A stretch of 64,000 nt of DNA from Dipylidium caninum (Eukaryota > Platyhelminthes > Cestoda > Cyclophyllidea > Dipylidiidae). The notes under the pieces are model-generated. The model searched no databases. It was not told the DNA's origin and saw only the letters and a program-made list of their open reading frames with translations. Every line of letters begins with the position of its first letter. Position 1 is the stretch's first letter. Location: the NCBI GenBank assembly GCA_017562135.1, contig QEYB01001312.1:496001-560000 (forward strand), in the 5' to 3' direction. This document shows, piece by piece, positions 37,801 through 49,778 of this stretch. Position numbers and translations under genes: made by a program.

Positions 37801-40800
37801 CGAAATGCGCCTCTCCTCCGGCCCTTCGCACTATCTTAGACAGCGGGAGAGCGCAATCGGGTGCTGACTGCCAATTAGCCAGCGGCGCAGGCAACGTCTG
37901 TGGACGACTTATGCAAATAGAGGGGCGTGCGCATGACTCTCGCCGGAGTACGCAGTTAGTCCGGCCTACGGAATATAATGAATCCCTGATATTCCGCCTT
38001 TTGCCCCGCGCTAAGTCGGTCCAAGTGAGCGAGTCACCAGCGGGGCAGAGAAGAGTCTGAGCGGGTGCTCCGAGAGGCCGGGAAATAAGCGAGTAATCCG
38101 AGCAACAAGCTTTTAAGTGGCCTTCGTGTTATTCGGTAAACCGAGTTCGTGTGTGCCGCGCGACGATGCGCCCATGGGTGAGTTCGGGGTTGGACAATGC
38201 CTCTCACCGCATGCGGACACTCGTGCTCCCGTTGGCTGAGTCGGGAGACCAGAGGGCGGACACTGGGAAACGGCATCACGAGAAGGAAGCCTGGTCACCT
38301 GGGAGGCAAACTCGGAGTCTGTGGATGAGGCCTGCTGACGATCGCTGAAGGTCCGACCATCATGGCAGGTCAAAGCCACGAATGTGTTAGGATCGTTCAT
38401 GTCCCTCCTCCTCTGCCAGCCGCAGCAGGGTGCCCTCCTTCAACGGAAACTGGCTTTAACGGAGAGTTGACAGAATGACCGAGCGCACTAATTCATGCCT
38501 GATCCGCCGTCCCCTGCCCTCAGCTACTGCGTACCAACCTCCTTCAAGGTGCGGCGGTCCGGGGCCTCTGGACGGCAGGAAGTCTCGTGCGGTGGTTGAA
38601 ACTTGAATTGCCACGAGTCCTCACAGCTACTTCAGTCCCCGTCTAATTCCTCCAGCTTGAACATTCTACTTTCTTTTGCGAAAGTGGTCGGTTTGCGGCA
38701 AAATGTACAACTCGGTGAGGAACAGTCCTCGCTACTAGTTCAGCAGGGACGTTGCACGAGACCTTGTGGAATTCCTAGGCCATTCTCCTAGTAGACCTAA
38801 ATTTACCTTATACGCGATTGGGAAGGCGGCATGAGAAGTGAGGCGAGATAATTTGGTTAAAGGAGAGAGCGGACAGGTTTGGAAGTTTAAGTTGAAAGGC
38901 CATTGAGCGAAAATTTGGGGTCGTTTTTGAAAAAGCCGACAAACGAAGCTTTAGCGCCAACTTAACCATCACATTCCTTGAGGTCTGGAGGGCCTCTTCT
39001 CCTCCCTTCCGTTCCTGTGAAAATCTTCAACGCGCGGTACACGTCGGTGTAGAAAGATTATCTGGTATTGTCTTGACGAGACGTAATGCAACAGATGGTC
39101 ACCCGCGCTTGCCAAGGTCAAGATTGGGTATACCGAATTCCCTAGGAATGAAGTATTACAATAGTAAGTGGAAGGCGGACACCCTCTTATTTTGGAAAAT
39201 TCAGGCGGAGCAAAAATTCATTACCTCATGTTGCCCCCATTGGGAAAGTTTACATTGACCACAGATCTTAAGTAACAAATTGTTAAAAACACCAACTTTA
39301 ATCCGCTACTTAATATATGTCAGTAGCCAGTTTTACTTATCCGTAATTAATTTGATGGTTGCTTAAGCTTCTGCGTTGACTTGAATATTCTCTAATTATT
39401 ATAGCCTCCATAGTGCGGAACAACGCATTTTACTAAAAAAATTATCATACGAGATCTTGGGCAATTTGAGGCTGTCGCCAAAGTCGGGAGATTGCCATGG
39501 CGTGAGCACTTCCCGGATGATTTCTCTTCCCGCAAGGAGCTTTCGACTCAAGAAAGGTTTGAGCGGAGCTGAAAGTGGAAAAGTGTTCGTTTCGGAATTT
39601 TTCTTTTGGTTTAGAAATCCCATTAGTCCAAAGGTAAGACTGACCTTGTAGGCCAATTAAGAAATTGGAAACTTGCCTCGAAAGGCCTACCGAAACTACT
39701 TCCTTGGAAGTCGGTCTTACCCCGAGGTCTGTCGGAGTAAAGACTGGCAGCCGGGAGAAGTGGGAGGAGCTGACAGAATGGAATGACTGCGTAGGGCTGG
39801 TCACTCAGACTAGATCTCCTTAATACTCTTCAGCAAGAGGCTGTGCGGAAAAGGAAATCCGCAGTGAATGCAGTTAATGCACTGACGCGGGGCCAATTCC
39901 TCTTCACACAGTGTCCCCAGCGCGAGCGTGAGAATGCAGCTGCAGCGTAAAAGTTAAATGACTTCTGTCGCTCCATTCGTAGATGGCTTTGATATAGTTG
40001 ATACAAGGCATGTTGTTTGCGAGGACGCACCTGCCAGAGACCTGCGTAATTTGCGCACTCAAGAGTGTGGACTCGCCCCTTGTTGTCAGCTGCACCTCTG
40101 CCTGACGACGGCTTTCTTCGGCTTCGGATCCTCCTCCCGCGTTCCCCCTGATGTCTTTCCGCCCCACCGCCCTCCCCAGGGGCCAGTATTTGAGGACTCG
40201 GGGCGAAAGTTGCAGGGGAAGGGTTCGCCTGGCCGTGGTTGACAAAATTCCCCTCAGCTCACCCCGCTGCTCACACACCGACTGCTTATGTATGTGACTT
40301 GACGAATTTACGGGCACGAGTGCAAGGTCAGAGCTGGAGACTTGCCAAAATAAAGCTGATTTGACACAAACGTTCAAAAGTGTACTCTTAAGGGGAAGAA
40401 GTGTTGTTTTCTCCAACATTCCCAAGGCCAAATGGGATGCTTCCCTACTCGGGGACACTGAAAAAGAGGAGGCAAGTGACCTTTTTGGACGGCAAAATTG
40501 TCCACTTTCTTCGTCCCGACGCGAGGGCGAATGTGGCGCCCACGAAAAGGGCTGGTCTTCTGCGGCAATGCAGCTTTAGCGAACAGCGGGTGGTGAGCTT
40601 TTACCCCACAGTAGTTGGGTGGAAGATCTCGCCACGCGGCAGAGAATGACGGCGACACGGCGCGCGGTCACGCCAAACGCCGCGTCTGACCTCTGGACAC
40701 AAGGGGGACGATGGTGAGCGGCGTTGTTCGCGGCCAGGCTCAGGGCAGTTTCGTGATTTTATCGCCTCCGAGCGTGGTATGAGGTTGCCTCTTCGGATTC

Positions 40801-41219
40801 CCTCCAAGTCTGGCAGAATCGCATTCCAAGCGCCCTTCGCAGTCTCCAGGGCTGATCGCCACTTCCACCCCTCGAAATCGGGAGGTGAGGAGAAGTTGCT
40901 CGCCTTATCGCCCCCCAACTTGGCGGAGACCCTGCAGACGACCTAATGGACGCCTCCAAAATGTCCACCTGGTGGTGGCTTTGGGCTGATGCTCATCAGA
41001 GGGGAGCGCCGTTTCCACTCTCTCCCTCCGCCTCCCCTCACTTTTTCACGTGTAAATACAGTGAAACCAAACCCGTTTCTACTTCATCTTCTCTTCTTCC
41101 TCACTCTCTCACCCTCTACTCTCTCTCTCTCATCGTGCCTACTTTGAGGAAAGTGCCGTAGCATTGCAATTTTTGGAGGCATGTGGTCGTCTAGAGCGGA
41201 AACGTGACTGACTTTTCAG

Positions 41220-41328
41220 CCGTTCTGCTGCGGGAGCATCCGGAGCTGGTCACTCGAGCGGGGGGGCGGCGGGTGACGGGGAGTTCGTGGACGCCATGCT
41301 TTGGAAGAAAATCCTCGCGACTCCGTGA
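41220..41328 (+). CDS. candidate terminal exon of an unknown plus-strand gene
   Basis: A good acceptor (CTGACTTTTCAG at 41219) is followed by one base completing a codon and then 35 codons, Gly/Ala/Ser-rich at first, then GDGEFVDAMLWKKILATP and TGA at 41326-41328. The last part reads like a helical segment. No upstream exon ending in phase 2 was found, so it may be chance. Confidence 0.2.
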
Positions 41329-42038
41329 CTTGGTGGGCCACGTACCATCAGCCTGTCACGTCGTCGACCACCACGCAAAATAAGCCCTAAACACGCCGTC
41401 TTCCACGCACTCTCCCCGCGGGGTGCTGAGACTTGTTTTACAAGGCCGTGCCACCGAAGTACGCGTTAAGGCGTTGCTAAGTGAGGAAAATCGCTGATTA
41501 CTGGGGCTATTCTTGTTGAAGGAGTGAAATGGTGCAAGGCGCAGGGAGTGAGGATCGTCCCAATACCTTTTAGTACAACTTGAGACACTTCTGTGAACTT
41601 TAGGGCGCAATTCGCGAGGAGGGGGGGGGGGAAAGGGGCATTTCCTCTGGGAACTACATCTGGGTGGAGTAATTTCGACAGAGAGAAAGCAGTTTACCTG
41701 CAACGCGGCAGGACAATTTTAGGGATTGGAGTGAAAAGTGCGCATCTTGCTAATGTATTTGCCTACATTATCGGCTATTTTTAACGTCGGGCGCCCGAAT
41801 TTCCTCGAAGCGTCCGCCGCAGTCTGGTAACTGACGTCGTTCCCACCTTGGTTCGTCTCTGTCTCGTCCAGCCATGCTGCAACACTTGGTCATTTTCTGC
41901 TAAACTAAAAGTGTCAGTTACTGGGGGAAATAAACTGCTTTTTCAGGGCCGAACACAAACCATAAAGCCGGCCACATTTGCATAGAAGTTGCGAGCCGTC
42001 TGCTTAGACCGTTCAAAATGTCCGCACGTGCAAGCAGG

Positions 42039-42068
42039 CACGCACACACACACGCACGCGCGCATGCA
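42039..42068. repeat. 30-nt alternating pyrimidine-purine tract
   Basis: An unbroken CA/CG/TG alternation, the pattern that favours Z-DNA, just upstream of the CCAAT and TATA motifs of the F-box/LRR gene. Confidence 0.8.
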
Positions 42069-42083
42069 GCGCATTCGTCTAGG

Positions 42084-42190
42084 CCAATGAGGAGCGAGGA
42101 CGCCAAGGTCACTCTTTGGCCGATGCGTCCCTTGACGTGTGGTGCTTTTGCTGATGCGCGTATAAAATGCGCAACCGGTGACCCGACAGC
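42084..42190 (+). promoter_or_regulatory. Core promoter of the F-box-like LRR gene
   Basis: CCAAT lies at 42084-42088 and TATAAAA at 42161-42167, with the proposed start codon 39 bases after the TATA box. A transcription start at about 42190 would leave a very short leader. The spacing is that of a classical promoter, but only motif position supports it. Confidence 0.5.
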
Positions 42191-42205
42191 ATACTGCTTC
42201 GTCGG

Positions 42206-42235
42206 ATGGAGAATGAAAGGAGCTTACGACGACTG
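42206..42235 (+). CDS. Proposed first exon of the F-box-like LRR gene
   Basis: ATG at 42206 encodes MENERSLRRL and stops at the strong donor GTGAGT (42236), phase 0, which matches the phase of the acceptor at 43919. A TATA box stands 39 bases upstream. The exon is too short for composition to help. Confidence 0.5.
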
Positions 42236-45200
42236 GTGAGTTCCTCCCGTCCCGCCTTACGCGCATTTGCCCCGCCTGCCCGGGACCCTACACACGAAAT
42301 TATCTTTTTTACATAACAAAACACACACACTTCCTAAGAGTAGCAAATAATTCATTTCTTATTCTTTTCCCTCGCCCATTTTGGGTAGTAGAATAAAGGA
42401 AGCGGTGGGGGCCACGAGGTGAGGAAAAAGCAGTAACTTCATTTTCATTGGGTCTATTCAAGGTCGCGATGACGCATTGTTTTAGAATGGGATCAGATGA
42501 TGCAAGACCGGAAAGTCATTACGACTCCCTTTCACTTAAACAATTATTGGCACCTAGAGTGCAATTAAGCTGGCAAAATGGGACGAAGACCGAGCTGGAA
42601 CGGGGGCCTCACTTTCGCGCGAGCCGCTCCCCGCGCCCCCCGCGCCCCCCTCACTCTCTTCGCTTTCCTGTCACCGCCCGAACGTCCCTCGCTCCTTGAC
42701 ATCAGCCGGGATCCAGGTGTGACTTTTCCGGCGGTTCCGCCGTCGACGAAGGCGCACTAGGTGCCCGAACAAGGCCACGAAGGCGCGTCGTGGCCGCTGA
42801 AACCCCCATTTGAGCACCGTCCGAGACCTCACGGCTTATGCTGGCTGTTCAGATTTCTCCAAACAACCCCATAGGAGGACATTATTTTCACTGGTAGACG
42901 AGGGAGGTGGAGATGACCCGAGGAGAAAGACACAAATATTGAAGTTGCTCCAGTGGGTGTTTGTTGGGTCAGAGGAACTCAACTTTCCCAGTTTGTCATG
43001 TTAATTGACGCTAACCGAGGCTGCCTTGGCCTCTTCGGGTCGAGGCTTCAACGTGAGAAAAACACGCCGGCGTCCCTGCGACCTGGACACGTCGTCGGGG
43101 CTTTTGGAGTCAGCTGCTGGCCTCTAATTGCACCAGCCTCCGTCTGTCAGTTTATTTCCCACCGTCGCCCCTCCCTCCTCCGCACCGGGAGAATTTAAGG
43201 CGAAGGGCTTTTCGGGAAGAAGAAGGAGAAAGTGAAGGAGGCGTTCTCGGGGCGATGTTTAGGTCCGTCCTGTCACCATGCCGGTAGTGCACTTTAAATT
43301 CGGTGCTCTGTCGGTCGCGCGTGATGATGGCGGCTGTCCCACGTCACGGCGCCGTGGCAACATCCTCTGTCCCGTGGGACACACGCGTTAAGACGCGGCA
43401 GGCGACGGCCCTCGAACGCTGCCACAGCCCCCGGGTCTCAGCGGGCCTGGAATAGCCGCCCTCCTGCTAAACAAGGGAAAGAAGCGACAGACGCTGGCAT
43501 AGGACCACTCACCGCTCCGCGGCGACAGTGGAACTGGGAGGATTTCCGTAACACGACTCGATGCGGTTCCGAGGGGAAGAAATACTCCGTCGTGAGGCAC
43601 ACAGAGGGTCCGGCTGGTGTCCTACTAAGCTTCGACTGCCCCTTTCTTCCCGTTTATCCTCATCTCCTCATCGCCTGGCATTTAGGCGAAACCCGTGGCC
43701 AGGCTTCCTCACTCCGACGCCGTTGCATCTCGCCGCGTCCCGTCCTTTCCCACCTCTCCTCCCGTCAGCCAATCCGGCGAGGTGGCACTGTGCGGGGCGG
43801 AGTGTGGTGTGGGAAACTGACACGCCGTAAGGCGACCTTTAGTCTGACCTCTGCACCGCCTGCAATCCCTCCGCGAGTGGCGACGTTGAAGGAATCCTCT
43901 GTTGTTCTTCTCTTTCCAGGAGGTGATTCTCTGTCAACCGCAAATCGTTCAGCGGCTTCTGCTCTACCTCACCCTGGACGAGTGGTTAAAGTTTGTCAGC
44001 GCCTTCCCCACCTGGCACTACAGCTTCCCCCACGAGATCCTCCTCCCGGAGAATGGCTCACCTCTCCTCTTCTTCCTTCTGCGGCGTCGTCTCACCCAAC
44101 GCATCCACACGCTGCGTCTGGTCAGCCCCGGTCCTATCACCCAAGGCGGCGCTCTGGGCAGCATTCACAAATGCCTCCTCTCCGATCCCCTCGCCTTCGT
44201 CGCCCTGGAGCGTCTCGATTTGAGCGTCCAGATGCAACCGATCGACCGCCTGCTGGCGATTTTCGCAGCGCCCACCTTCCCCCATCTCCGGTACCTCTCG
44301 GTTCGGCCCACGGAGCCGGACAGCGGCGAGAGCCCTGTGCGTGTGTGCCCTCTGCCGATTGTCGCGCCGCCGCAGCTGGAGGTGATGAGGTGCCATCTGA
44401 CCGGTCTCCTGGCAGAGGGGAGGGAGGAGTACATTCCGGCGCTGTTGCGGCTCATGCAAAACGTCGTCCACCTGACCGTCTGCGAGCGGATGATGGGCGA
44501 GACGCCATGGTCCCACTACGTGCGCCAGGCCGGCCCGTTCAGGAAGTTGGAAACTCTCCAAATCGACGCCAAGAGCGACTTACTGAAGGTCTTCCACGAG
44601 ATGCTCTTCGGGAAGGAGTGGTCCTTCTTCCCTAAGCTCAGGTCAATCAACATAGGCACCACCTCAGCGCTGGAGACGTCTGACGCGCTCAACAGCACCT
44701 CCTTGGGCCCCCTGGAAATAGCCTTTTCTGGCTTCGGCCAGTCAGTGGCGCCTGCTCCAGCGCATGCAACGGAAGAGGCGATCCAGATTGGCCGACGAGC
44801 CCTTATTGGACGAGGTCTGGTCATGCTGGAGCTCATCTTCTATCCGGACAACACCACTCTCTCCAGCTCCACAACGCTGGCGCTTTTGAGCCAGTTCGGC
44901 CACATGGTGGAGACGCTGGTCGTCACCGTGCGGCACTCCTTCATTCCCCAGAGCTTTGCCGAATACCTCGCATTCTTGAGGAGGCTGACGACCTTGTGCC
45001 ACCTCTACCTCTTCCCGGTGATAAAACTCACCTCGCGCGCGCTGAAGGTGATCGAGCTCCCCATGGAGCTGATCGACTCCCGCAACGTGGACAGCGGTTT
45101 TGAGGCCCTCCTCGTCCACCATCGCGGCTACTTCTCCTCGGTGAGGTCTGTCTCGTTCACGCCCCCTTCCGCCTTCCCCTTCTGCAACCGCTCGCAGTGG

Positions 45201-45818
45201 CACTCCTGCCACTGTCTCGACAGTGTCCCGCACACTCAGCCGCTCAAGAATGTTTGCGGACTGTTTCATAGTCTGGAGGAGCTCGTCATAACCTCGGATA
45301 GTCACCTCGATCCAGAAGACCTTCAGGAGGTGGTCGAAATGTGTCCGGAAATGAAGCGTTTGTACATCCACCGATGGCCCATCTCCGTGGAGGCCTACGC
45401 GAGGGCGATTCAGCAGATCCTCTGCTCTTGCAACCTGGAGGTGCTCTGTCTAATCGCAGACTCCCTTCGCGTCCACAATGGTACGCGCGAACATCTGCTG
45501 AGCCCGCGCTCCTGGACTCTGAAGTACCTCTACATCGACTGCATCTACCAGCCCTGTCTGAGCAAGGAGGAGCTGGGCGAGTTGGCAAAGCGCCTCCCCA
45601 ACGCGCGGTGGATCACCATCGCGAATAGGGAGACCTCGCGCTGCCTTGAGTTCCGTCGGAGCGAGGCTGCGGAGACCATCTCGGAGATGCGACTGGACTC
45701 GGGACGTCGGGGCAGGGAACCGAGGGCGTTTGCCCCCGAGCTCTACGATGTGGTGTGGAAAGAGGAGGAGAAGATGAAATACTTCATCGCGGAATGGTGC
45801 CATCCCTGTGAGGCCTAG
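42206..45818 (+). CDS. F-box-like leucine-rich-repeat protein, two exons
   Basis: Proposed exons are 42206-42235 (ten codons) and 43920-45818 (632 codons plus stop), phase 0, about 642 residues. The N terminus (about 9-50) fits an F-box-like helix bundle (IVQRLLLYLTLDEWLKFV, then W). The rest is a chain of irregular leucine-rich repeats: LERLDLS, LRYLSV, LEVMRC, LETLQI, LRSINI, LVMLEL, LEELVI, LEVLCLIA and LKYLYID. F-box/LRR proteins select substrates for SCF ubiquitin ligases; that role here is inference, because the F-box is weak. The 632-codon exon is certain as coding; the first exon rests on promoter motifs and a perfect donor. No close named orthologue is recognised. Confidence 0.75.
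42236..43919 (+). other. Intron of the F-box-like LRR gene (1.7 kb)
   Basis: GTGAGT to TTCTTCTCTTTCCAG. The open frame at 43592-44635 that crosses the acceptor is a chance frame out of phase with the coding exon. Nothing else is seen within. Confidence 0.55.
43920..45818 (+). CDS. F-box-like LRR gene, terminal exon
   Basis: The acceptor CTCTTTCCAG at 43919 is followed by GAGGTGATTCTCTG in phase 0. The frame stays open for 632 codons to TAG at 45816-45818, in a region where other frames are mostly broken, with clear Leu periodicity. It ends WCHPCEA. Codon third positions are strongly G/C, as in the neighbourhood. No nearby AATAAA was found after the stop. Confidence 0.88.
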   Translation, partial: EVILCQPQIVQRLLLYLTLDEWLKFVSAFPTWHYSFPHEILLPENGSPLLFFLLRRRLTQRIHTLRLVSPGPITQGGALGSIHKCLLSDPLAFVALERLDLSVQMQPIDRLLAIFAAPTFPHLRYLSVRPTEPDSGESPVRVCPLPIVAPPQLEVMRCHLTGLLAEGREEYIPALLRLMQNVVHLTVCERMMGETPWSHYVRQAGPFRKLETLQIDAKSDLLKVFHEMLFGKEWSFFPKLRSINIGTTSALETSDALNSTSLGPLEIAFSGFGQSVAPAPAHATEEAIQIGRRALIGRGLVMLELIFYPDNTTLSSSTTLALLSQFGHMVETLVVTVRHSFIPQSFAEYLAFLRRLTTLCHLYLFPVIKLTSRALKVIELPMELIDSRNVDSGFEALLVHHRGYFSSVRSVSFTPPSAFPFCNRSQWHSCHCLDSVPHTQPLKNVCGLFHSLEELVITSDSHLDPEDLQEVVEMCPEMKRLYIHRWPISVEAYARAIQQILCSCNLEVLCLIADSLRVHNGTREHLLSPRSWTLKYLYIDCIYQPCLSKEELGELAKRLPNARWITIANRETSRCLEFRRSEAAETISEMRLDSGRRGREPRAFAPELYDVVWKEEEKMKYFIAEWCHPCEA

Positions 45819-48800
45819 ACCTCCTTACTTCTCCCCACCGCGCCCCGCCCCTCAGCCCCTCGACACTATTTTTATTTCCCTCTCTCTTTCTCTCTAACCT
45901 CATCTCCTATTCACACAGACTCCTCGATTCCTTCGAATGCCCTCATACACCGAGGAAAAGAGACACTAGTGCTGTAGCACACAGTTTCTCCGCCGTTTCT
46001 TTACTGAAAGCTAGGAGAGCGGCTGCCAGTAATGGCGGTTTAATGCCCGGCCATTTGGCTCAAGGGGACCTCGTATTCAAGCTCCGAACAGACAACCACG
46101 AAGGCCCAGCTCATTGGACCGACCGCGACGTCATTTCCTCCAATGCCCGGCCGGGTAGGGGCAGTAATTCGGAGGGCATCGGCGGCACCGCCCCTTGCCC
46201 AGCGGTCCCCCGCGGGACTCGCATTGTGCGGGGGGGAGGGAGAGAGGTTGGTGGCAGTCGGGGGTTCCGCATCTGGCACGGGGGGTACTCGGGAGGACGA
46301 TAAGATGTTCCACAACAACCTGTTTAACTGCAACTATACAACCCATTCGAATGTTCATTCATGAAGCAAATTTAGGAATTAGGCTTTAGAAGGGTGGTGG
46401 TGGGCAAAAAACGGTAGAGTGTTGGGTCGCCTGGGCCATCATTCGCGGCAGTGGCCACATGCCCCTCCGACGAACGCGGCGCCTTTCAGTCGCCCCGCTG
46501 CCTCGGTGGAAAGACGAGGGCGCGCGAAGGCTGCACCAGCAACGGTGATTCTACGTCTCTGTGTTTAGCGAGGGGATCTCGTGTGCGTGACACTGCCATG
46601 TTGACGCAAGGGGGAGAAGTAAATCAGACTAGGGGAAGTTGCCGCACACAAAAGGGACACCCTGTCCGCCGCTTTTCCTCCCCCCGAGTGGAAGGGTCTT
46701 TCGGTTGACGTTGGGACTCGAACCAGCGGTTCCTCCGACCTCTCTGGGACAGGCGGCGCCTACTTCAGGAGGAGGCGAGCAAAAAGAATGCTTTTTCCGT
46801 CTCCGGAGAGAACCCGTGAAGCTGCAAGTGTCCTCGTCAGCGAAGTCGCTTCCCCTCTGCTCCAAATTCTTGACTCCGCATCTGCCGAACATGACCGTGC
46901 TTCCCCAAAGAGTACTCTTTCAAGTGCCCTCAACGACATCGGTGCGGGAGCCCTCAGCAGTTTACTAAGCTTCTAATTGGGGCACTAAAGTGCTCGCGTT
47001 TATGGCGTTGGAGGGAGAAAGGGGAAAGGGGGAGGAGAAGATGGGAGAGGATGGGAGAGAATAGGAGAGCGTGTTTACCATGGTGCACGAAGTCGTCAAA
47101 AACCCTCTGTCTCCATTTTGGGATGCGAGGCAGGCAGGGAAGGTACGAAAGCTACGCGAAGCCCCAGACCCCGCATGGGCTGTCTGCGGAGGCAGAAAAT
47201 CCTCGTGCCCACAAGATGCCCGCCTTGACCTGCTGCACGAGTGGCGTCCGACGCTGTGCAGATCGAGCGTGTCTTAACGAAAGGAGGGTGCGCAGTGCCT
47301 ACCCGGACTTCTGGTGGACATCTGTGAGACTGAGGAACAGGGCACCGGCCGTGGTGGAAGGAAATGGTGTGCGCCCGACGAGAAGGTGAACGCGGTCCAG
47401 TGGAGCGTTCAACTCTCAGGCGACTGACCGCTCCGCTGGGCGAAGTTCGGCGCGTCCACCTCGGTGTGCCCCTTGAAGTGAGGTGCTACCGCCGACCAAC
47501 TTGGCTTCTCTGTACCCCCAACCCATCACACCTTCCCCACCGCGATCCGCCCCCCACCCACCCCACCCTGACTCTCTCCAAACTTCCCCCGCCACCCACG
47601 AGTTCTGCCAACGCAGAAGACAACGAGACGAAACTCATCGTCTCAATAGTTGAGTGCGGTGCTGCTGTCTTCATATCTTACGCCGTCCAGTGCCTTCCCG
47701 TCGCACCGCAAAGGAGATCTCCTCGCTTCTTCTACCACCTTGCTGAACGAAGCCTTCTCGCGTCCACCAGATGCCCATAACAGATACGCAGTTGCGCAAG
47801 ACACTCTATTAGTTGAGGGATTTCCCCCTGACCGTCCTTTACCCGCCACTCGCCTCAGGCAGTGGCCTCCTGGCGGTGTGGGAAGAGAGAGAGGATTTGC
47901 AGCACCTCGCGTTTCGCACGTTAGGAAAGAAGTTCGTTTTCACACCTGTCATCCTGACAACTGAATAATGCGCCTCGGCGCGACGCGCTGGCTCCGCAGT
48001 GCCGGAAAAGCCGCCCCGTGGCAGTCGATTAACCGATGCGAGTTGCGCAGGATGCGTTGGGCCAGGCAAACGCCCGGGGAGTGAGGCGACGTCTCATCGC
48101 CGTTAGGAAGACATGAGGCTAATTTGTAAAACACCCTTTCAGACGGTTGAGGACCGTCTGGAAGTGGTAGAAGCGGGAGCGGTGGGTGCGGGGCAGGCCC
48201 CGGTGCCGTTGGAAGGAAGAGGACCCCGCGTGCCGCCCAACGCCAACTGCCTTCGGGCCCACGTCGGTACAAATGTCCCAGTCCAGTCCGCAGTGGCCGA
48301 GGCGTGGGCCGCCTCCTCCGCTCTCCTCTGCGCGACAGGACCGCAGGGCCCGCGCCTCGCGTGGGCCGCACCTTCGTGTTCACTCTCGCCGTTTAAGAGA
48401 AACCGCCAAACACTTTGCGTCTGATGACTCCGATTGGCGCGTCTTGGCCGACCTTGATTCGTTTCCGGGGGAGTTGACAGCCCTGACAGTGGCGACGCCA
48501 CTACAAATTGTAGGGCCCTCTTATGGTGAAGTCTCTTTGCCACCTCCATTCTGCTGTCCTAGACGAGGTCGAACCCTCATTCTCGTCGCCTTCCGAGACA
48601 GTGCTCAAGCAGCCTTCGCTGCCAACACTGTAAATCTGACTTCTGTGACCAGGACAGCTTTGCTCTATCGGAAGGCTGAGAGGACTCTCAGTAGTTGCTC
48701 TTTGACAAGCTCTGGAGCGCTTCGTCCCGTCCCCTGGCCGTTCTACTGATTGGTGTGCCAAGTTTGTGCGAGGCACTGAACGCGGAACCAATCAGAGCCT

Positions 48801-49309
48801 CCCAAAGCCTCCGACGGCCCAACTGTCGTCTCGAGAATCGGGCGAAGACCGAATCGGATGTGTGAATGTGCGTTGGAAGTGTGTCAGTTGTCCGTCCCGC
48901 TGTCGAGAGGAATTGAAATGACGCCAGATCCGTGTCCAACTTTTGCCTTCAATCGAAAAGCACAACCTTTCACGGTACAAGCATCCATAACATAAACTTG
49001 TCAACTCACTCTCGAATAGCTTCGAAGGAGACAGGAGAGCCAACCAGGCTGCCCACGGGGACGGCCAGGCCGGTTGAAACAGTGTAGGCTGAAGTCGAAA
49101 GGCCGGTGGCTCCGCTGTCTCTCTCGGCGCCCTCCGCCTCAACTCCAACGGAGTCGTCAAAATTAACTCCATGTAGAAGCCGAGCCTTTTTCTTCGGAGG
49201 AGCGCAGCCAGTCCACACCACTTTCATGGCCAGAGACGCGGCGACCCCAACTAGTGGACAGCGGAGACGAAGTGAAAATGGTGGTTTGTGGGTAAATTCA
49301 ACTTTCACT

Positions 49310-49329
49310 GTTGCATCACGTGATGCAAC
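49310..49329. promoter_or_regulatory. 20-bp perfect palindrome centred on an E-box
   Basis: Each half is GTTGCATCAC or its complement. The centre is CACGTG within TCACGTGA, flanked on both sides by TGATGCAA, which resembles the ATF4/C-EBP composite element. A dimeric transcription factor site is inference. Confidence 0.4.
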
Positions 49330-49778
49330 CAAATTCTTGTCTCCTGTCACCGCTCGAGTGAATTCGGAGGTTTTGACCTAACCGAACAGTGCCGACTTCA
49401 GTGAGGACTGGGACAGTCCCTCCTCTCTCGTGAACACGACCACTCACTGCTCTGCACCTCGGCGGGGAAGGCCGCTTCGCGGACTGCTTGAGCGTTCTCC
49501 AGCGCCCACGTCGCCCCGCCTGCCCGAGTCGCTTTTCCGCCCATAGCCAGTCACCACTCGCAACACCGGCACCCGCCGTAGGACGGATTTCGGGGTAAAT
49601 TGGAAGTTAACATTTTGAAGAAGAGACTTTCCGCTGTCGACAAACCCCGACATCCTCCGCACCACATTGTCCAGTGGTCAGAATGCCGCGAGGCTCCGAA
49701 CCCTCTCGCCCCCCCCCCCCGGTTCAGTCTCGAAATGCAAGGCGAGTGGGAGGAGCGGAGGCGGTTGCCGGCGCCTTT

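Larger units (their letters stand above)
34240..42083. other. Intergenic region, no well-supported gene
   Basis: GC-rich except for an AT-rich patch at about 39260-39460. It includes the RhoGEF 3' flank, a CT-rich tract (34338-34378) and a G-rich (GGGC)n run (34799-34820). A possible short terminal exon at 41220-41328 is the only candidate coding piece. Confidence 0.5.

Noticed and set aside
39399..39804. Overlapping open frames on both strands in an AT-richer patch, one ending at GTAAGA
   Set aside because: Both strands look similarly open, no domain is seen, and no partner exon was found.
43592..44635. 347-codon plus-strand open frame
   Set aside because: It overlaps the F-box/LRR exon out of frame and crosses its splice acceptor; the composition is that of a shadow frame.
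46713..46724. Minus-strand TTCGAGTCC resembling a tRNA T-loop
   Set aside because: The T-stem does not pair and no acceptor, D or anticodon stem can be formed around it.
49006..49350. Minus-strand open frame ending near a perfect GTGAGT donor
   Set aside because: There is no acceptor, domain or partner exon; a single donor is weak evidence.
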